From Verrucomicrobia bacterium UBA6354 (GTDB lineage: Bacteria; Verrucomicrobiota; Kiritimatiellia; RFP12; UBA1067), in the NCBI GenBank assembly GCA_002440145.1, contig DJRS01000070.1, positions 1 to 9,100 of the forward strand: a stretch of DNA of 9,100 nt. The letters run 5' to 3'. This document shows, one piece after another, positions 6,061 to 9,100 of this stretch (position 1 is the first letter of the stretch; each line of letters opens with the position of its first letter). The notes under the pieces were generated by a model. It ran no database searches. It had not been told where the DNA came from and saw nothing but the letters and a program-made list of their open reading frames with translations. The position numbers and the translations under genes are program-made.

Positions 6061-7024
6061 TTTTTTGGCCTTCGGGACTAGTGGTTTGGGCGAGCGCGCG
6101 CAGCAGTTTCCGCGCCGCGCGCCCCCAGGGGAAGCTTCGGCAGATCCACACCCGTCCGCGCGCGCCCATCGCCTCGCATTCACGCCGCGGCGTTCCGCAA
6201 AACGCCGCGAGCGCCCGCCGCAAGGACTCCACCCGCGTCTGCCGCGGCGTTTCGGGCGCGGCGAATCCCCGCGCACACCACCCGCACCGGCGCCGTTCGA
6301 CCCCCTCCCAGGGCGTCGCGTCCGTCACGACGACGGGCTTTCCGCGCGCCAGGGCCTCCGCCACGACAAGCCCGAAATTCTCCGAGAGGGACGGCAGGCA
6401 GAGCGCGTCGCACGCGGCGAAATGCGCCTCTTTCTCCGCCCCGAAGACCGCGCTTTGGACGTCCAGCTCGAGCGGCAGGCCCCGGGCGGCCTCCTCGAGG
6501 AGGTCCAGCCCCTTGAGGGGATGGCGCCGGCCCAGGTACAGGAGCCTCTTTTGCGTCCGGACGGCGGCGGACGGGGCGGGCAGGGCGGACGGAAGCGGCG
6601 GCAGATCCTGCCCCGGGGGCACGACGGCGATTTGCCTGACGCGCGGCTCGAAGGCCCGTATCCAGGCCGCCTCCGCGGCGCTTGTCGCCTGCACGAGGTC
6701 CGCCCGGCGCAGGCACCAGCGGTCCACCGGCGCGGCCAGACGCTTCTTCCAGGCGTGGTAGGCCAGGCGCACCGGATCGTAGGAGCCGGACGGCGTGACG
6801 ATAAGCTTCTTGCGGAACAGGGTCGCCAGAAGAACCCCCGCCCAGACGGGCCAGGTCCACGAGCCGTGCACCTGCACGAGGTCCGCCGCGGCGACCGCGC
6901 GCGGCGAGAACCGCACGAGGCGCACGGAATGGCCGAGCGCCTCCTGTGCGCGGGCGAAACCTTCCGCCAGGACGGCGATGCCGTTCCACGCCTGCCGGCC
7001 CGCGAGCACGTGGACGATACGCAT
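6053..7024 (-). CDS. Glycosyltransferase family 4 (GT-B), internally shortened
   Basis: A 323-residue GT-B fold retaining glycosyltransferase, probably transferring a sugar from a nucleotide sugar onto a cell-envelope glycan or lipopolysaccharide. The substrate is unknown. N-terminal Rossmann half: MRIVHVLAG, then VQVHGSWTWPVW (50-61) and SGSYDPVRLAYHAWKKR (79-95), a pattern of the family whose members read HGMLxPWAL...AWKKR. The C-terminal half has RLLYLGRRHPLKGLDLL (160-176, Lys171) and the E-x7-E motif SENFGLVVAEA (214-224, Glu215 and Glu223), followed by TPWEGV and CGW. Between residues 176 and 200 the strand and loop that normally carry an LxIxGP segment seem to be missing (about 25-30 residues), which may affect nucleotide binding. 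The ATG at 7024 lies 5 nt after the proS stop, with a weak GAGGG close upstream. Its stop codon sits inside the gyrA -10 box. There is no signal peptide. Confidence 0.85.
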   Translation of the reverse strand: MRIVHVLAGRQAWNGIAVLAEGFARAQEALGHSVRLVRFSPRAVAAADLVQVHGSWTWPVWAGVLLATLFRKKLIVTPSGSYDPVRLAYHAWKKRLAAPVDRWCLRRADLVQATSAAEAAWIRAFEPRVRQIAVVPPGQDLPPLPSALPAPSAAVRTQKRLLYLGRRHPLKGLDLLEEAARGLPLELDVQSAVFGAEKEAHFAACDALCLPSLSENFGLVVAEALARGKPVVVTDATPWEGVERRRCGWCARGFAAPETPRQTRVESLRRALAAFCGTPRRECEAMGARGRVWICRSFPWGRAARKLLRALAQTTSPEGQKMV

Positions 7025-7029
7025 GGCCC

Positions 7030-8739
7030 TCAGCGCGCGAGGAGGTCCGCCACCGTGGCGGCCGCCGCGGACGGCGGCACGATGCGCACGGCCGACTTGT
7101 CCTCGTCGCGGCGCTTGATTTCCACGCCGCCCTTCTCGAGCCCCTTCGCGCCCACGACGACGCGCACGGGGAAGCCGATCAGGTCCGCGTCCTTGAACTT
7201 GACGCCGGGACGTTCCGCGCGGTCGTCGACGAGGACGTCCACGCCCTTCGCCTCCAGTTCCGCCTCGAGATCGAAGGCGATCTGCGCGACGTCCGCGCGG
7301 TCCGGGTCCAAAAGGTCGATGCAGACCTGGTAGGGGGCCACGGCGGCCGGCCAGACGATGCCGTCCTTGTCGTGGCTCTGCTCGATGATGGCCTGCACCG
7401 TGCGGGAGACGCCGATGCCGTAGCAGCCCATGACCATGACCTGCTCGGTCAAATCCGCCGTCTTGTACTGCGCGTTGAACGCCTGCGTGTACTTCGTCCC
7501 CAGCTTGAAGACGTGGCCGACCTCGATGCCGCGGCGGATCGCGAGCGGCTGGCCGCAGACCGGGCAGATGTCGCCGTTTTTCACGATCGTCAGGTCCGCA
7601 TAGGCGGTTATCCGGCAGTCGCGCGCCAAATCCACGTCCTTGAGGTCGATTTCGCCCGGCCGGTTGCCGCCGACGATGACGCCGCGGGCGCCTTCGAGGC
7701 CCTTGTCGGCGTAGATCGGCACCTCTTCCTTCGGCTGCACGGGCCCCGCATAGCCGATCGGCGCCCCGGTCACGCGCTCGACCGTGTCGAAGTCCGCCAG
7801 TTCGAACGTCTTCGCGCCCACCCGGCGTTTCGCCTTGACCTCGTTCAGGTCGCGGTCGCCCGCCACGCAGAAAAGGACCGGCTTCCCGTCCGCCAGATAG
7901 ACGAGCGTCTTGACCATCTTCGAGGCGGGCAGCCTGAAGAAATCGACCATCTCCTCGATCGACTTCGCCAGCGTCGGCGCCTCGGAATACGCCGGACACG
8001 GCGCGTCGTCCCGCTTCGGGACCGCCCGTTCGGCCTTCTCCAGGTTCGCCGCGTACCCGCACCCGTCGCAGAACGCGATGCCGTCCTCGCCCGAATCGGC
8101 CAGCACGTGGAACTCATGGGACGACTTGCCGCCGATGTCGCCGGTATCCGCCTGGACGGGGTACGCCTTGAGCCCGCAGCGCGCGAAAATGCGCGTGTAG
8201 GCCTCGTACATCTTGCGGTAGCTCTCGTCGGCCGCCTCCAGCGAGACGTCGAAGGAATAGGCGTCCTTCATCAGGAACTCCTTCGAGCGCATCAGCCCGA
8301 AGCGCGGGCGAATCTCGTCGCGGAACTTCCACTGCAGCTGGTAGACGGTGACCGGCAGCTGGCGGTAGGAATTGACGAGCCCCTTGATCAGGTCCGTCGC
8401 GACTTCCTCGGCCGTCGGACTCAGCGCGTAGGCGTGCTGGGCGCGGTCCTTCAGGCGGAACATGCCCGGGCCCATCGCCTCCCAGCGGCCGGACTGCTTC
8501 CAGAGCTCGGCGGGCTGCAGAATCGGCATCGTGATCTCGAGCGCGCCCGCCTGGTCCATCTCCTCGCGGATGATCCGCGCCACTTTCGCGAGCGCCCGCT
8601 GCCCGAGCGGCAGATAGGTGTACAGCCCGCCGGCGAGCTTGCGCACGAGCCCGGCGCGCACGAGCAGCTTGTGCGAATCGATTTCGGCATCCTGCGGATT
8701 GTCCCGCAGCGTTTGAATCAAAGATTTAGTCCATTTCAT
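7030..8739 (-). CDS. proS: Prolyl-tRNA synthetase, bacterial type
   Basis: Class II aminoacyl-tRNA synthetase that attaches proline to tRNA-Pro in the cytoplasm. Its 569 residues match the bacterial ProRS with an inserted editing domain (E. coli 572). Motif 1 region is about 40-76; motif 2 is FRDEIRPRFGLM (139-150) continuing to SKEFLMKDAYSF; motif 3 is MGCYGIGVSRTVQAIIEQ (437-454). The INS editing domain, which clears mischarged alanine, spans roughly 223-390. It includes KMVKTL (274-279), in which Lys277 matches the editing-site lysine K279 of E. coli. Two Cys pairs flank it (C224/C227 and C392/C395) and might bind zinc. The C-terminal anticodon-binding domain is about 468-569. The ATG at 8739 fits the family N-terminus MKWTKxLIxTLR. 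No Shine-Dalgarno site precedes it, but a strong promoter lies 11 nt upstream. It is the first gene of the block. Confidence 0.97.
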   Translation of the reverse strand: MKWTKSLIQTLRDNPQDAEIDSHKLLVRAGLVRKLAGGLYTYLPLGQRALAKVARIIREEMDQAGALEITMPILQPAELWKQSGRWEAMGPGMFRLKDRAQHAYALSPTAEEVATDLIKGLVNSYRQLPVTVYQLQWKFRDEIRPRFGLMRSKEFLMKDAYSFDVSLEAADESYRKMYEAYTRIFARCGLKAYPVQADTGDIGGKSSHEFHVLADSGEDGIAFCDGCGYAANLEKAERAVPKRDDAPCPAYSEAPTLAKSIEEMVDFFRLPASKMVKTLVYLADGKPVLFCVAGDRDLNEVKAKRRVGAKTFELADFDTVERVTGAPIGYAGPVQPKEEVPIYADKGLEGARGVIVGGNRPGEIDLKDVDLARDCRITAYADLTIVKNGDICPVCGQPLAIRRGIEVGHVFKLGTKYTQAFNAQYKTADLTEQVMVMGCYGIGVSRTVQAIIEQSHDKDGIVWPAAVAPYQVCIDLLDPDRADVAQIAFDLEAELEAKGVDVLVDDRAERPGVKFKDADLIGFPVRVVVGAKGLEKGGVEIKRRDEDKSAVRIVPPSAAAATVADLLAR

Positions 8740-8779
8740 GATTGCCGTATATTATACCATATCCCGGGGCCCGTGTGAA
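8740..8779 (-). promoter_or_regulatory. Promoter of proS and the operon
   Basis: On the minus strand there is a -35 box TTCACA (8779-8774; 5 of 6 to TTGACA), a 17-bp spacer, and an extended -10 TGGTATAAT (8759-8751). The start codon follows after only 11 nt (8750-8740), giving an expected leader of about 4-5 nt with no room for a ribosome binding site. The spacer contains the GC-rich palindrome-like stretch CGGGCCCCGG. This is a near-consensus sigma-70-type promoter. The exact transcription start is inferred. Confidence 0.8.
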
Positions 8780-9026
8780 ATACCCAAATCAACGTCGAAA
8801 AGTATCGAAAAGTGTATCATGTCGTGAGACACCCGGGACAGGTCGTTCTGACAGGTGGCGCGCGAAAGCGAAAAAGGAGAACGATCGGCCGAGAAAGCGG
8901 AAGGCAAAAAGCCCGCAGAATTCACCCCCATTGTCCTTCCAGTCGCCCAGACCATCCTTTCCCTACTCCTTATATATAGAGCAAATTCCAGAGACTCGCG
9001 AGGGGAGGGGGGCGTCCTTCGCGCGG
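8757..9026. other. Intergenic region upstream of proS
   Basis: About 270 bp between proS and the right-hand repeat, clearly more AT-rich than the genes. It holds the proS promoter, a pair of 10-bp repeats just upstream of it, a 7-bp direct repeat GACAGGT at 8837-8843 and 8850-8856, the palindromes TCGGCCGA (8885-8892) and CTCGCGAG (8995-9002), and an alternating TATATATA tract at 8971-8978. A 67-codon minus-strand reading frame (8955-8752) starts 10 nt after an AGGAG and ends within the proS -10 box. It resembles nothing I know. I see no tRNA or recognised RNA. Confidence 0.5.
8795..8814. repeat. Two 10-bp tandem repeats upstream of the proS promoter
   Basis: TCGAAAAGTA (8795-8804) is followed directly by TCGAAAAGTG (8805-8814), 9 of 10 identical, with a period of one DNA helical turn. 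The pair lies 15 bp upstream of the -35 box, so on the minus strand it reads as two ACTTTTCGA sites. The position and phasing fit an activator site or UP-like element for RNA polymerase; the function is inferred. Confidence 0.4.
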
Positions 9027-9100
9027 GGGGCCAAAGCAGGAAACGGGGCGAGGCAGCCGCACCCTTTCCGCATCGCGCGGCCGTTCCGGCGCAACGGCAT
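9027..9100. repeat. Intergenic repeat copy 2 (cut by window end)
   Basis: Direct copy of the repeat at the left edge of the window. It matches copy 1 positions 1-64 at about 92% and then continues into CGCAACGGCAT (copy 1 positions 87-97), so it has one 22-bp unit fewer at this point. The unit forms a 6-bp hairpin, GCCGTT (9080-9085) and AACGGC (9093-9098), with a 7-nt loop. The right-hand part is not visible. Both copies lie in non-coding DNA outside the eight-gene block. Confidence 0.75.

Noticed and set aside
7022..7045. CCTCCTC near the proS 3' end, as an anti-Shine-Dalgarno element controlling the glycosyltransferase
   Set aside because: It is explained by proS codons, and no complementary strong Shine-Dalgarno site is present to pair with.
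6053..8062. A 669-codon reading that extends the glycosyltransferase into proS
   Set aside because: The added part is a frame-shifted shadow of proS rich in Arg and Gly; the glycosyltransferase fold begins at 7024.
8890..8925. GGCAAAAAGCC as an intrinsic terminator
   Set aside because: The stem is only 3 bp with a bulged extension, and no T-run follows in a suitable position on either strand.
1..9100. A CRISPR array, toxin-antitoxin pair, phage or defence system
   Set aside because: The only tandem repeats are three 22-bp units without unique spacers, and all genes are recognisable housekeeping families.

Overview
The window is a high-GC bacterial chromosome segment. It holds one compact block of eight genes, all read on the minus strand (right to left). 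Gene order in the direction of transcription is proS (prolyl-tRNA synthetase), a family 4 glycosyltransferase, gyrA, pncC (NMN amidase), a pteridine-reductase-like SDR, a HAD phosphatase, queF (preQ0 reductase) and a shortened murE. Every gene has close housekeeping relatives. Genes are separated by 1-5 nt or overlap by 4-11 nt, except for about 10 nt after the glycosyltransferase. The block is therefore probably one transcription unit with a second internal entry point.

The organism cannot be fixed from the sequence. MurE keeps the DNPR motif of meso-diaminopimelate-adding enzymes, GyrA and ProRS are bacterial types, and the gene mix looks like a free-living or host-associated Gram-negative-type bacterium. 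A PVC-group organism such as Kiritimatiellota is only a guess.

Two promoters stand out. Upstream of proS and upstream of gyrA the same extended -10 sequence TGGTATAATA lies only 8-11 nt before the start codon, with no Shine-Dalgarno sequence between. By contrast pncC, the SDR gene and the HAD gene have clear GGAGG sites. This suggests leaderless or nearly leaderless mRNAs at the two entry points. In both places the TAA inside TATAAT also ends an upstream reading frame; for gyrA that frame is the glycosyltransferase gene.

The block is bracketed by two direct copies of an intergenic repeat, at positions 1-116 and 9027-9100. They share about 92% identity over 64 bp and lead into 22-bp tandem units that can fold into hairpins. 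This looks like a family of dispersed intergenic repeats rather than a gene.

Pathway links within the block are loose. QueF belongs to queuosine synthesis, which starts from GTP via a pterin intermediate, and the neighbouring SDR resembles FolM/PTR1 pteridine reductases. MurE makes the peptidoglycan precursor, PncC recycles NMN, and GyrA and ProRS serve DNA topology and translation. I saw no phage, transposase, CRISPR, toxin-antitoxin or secondary-metabolite genes. The oddest coding feature is MurE, which lacks the whole N-terminal UDP-binding domain and has a stop codon five codons upstream of its start.
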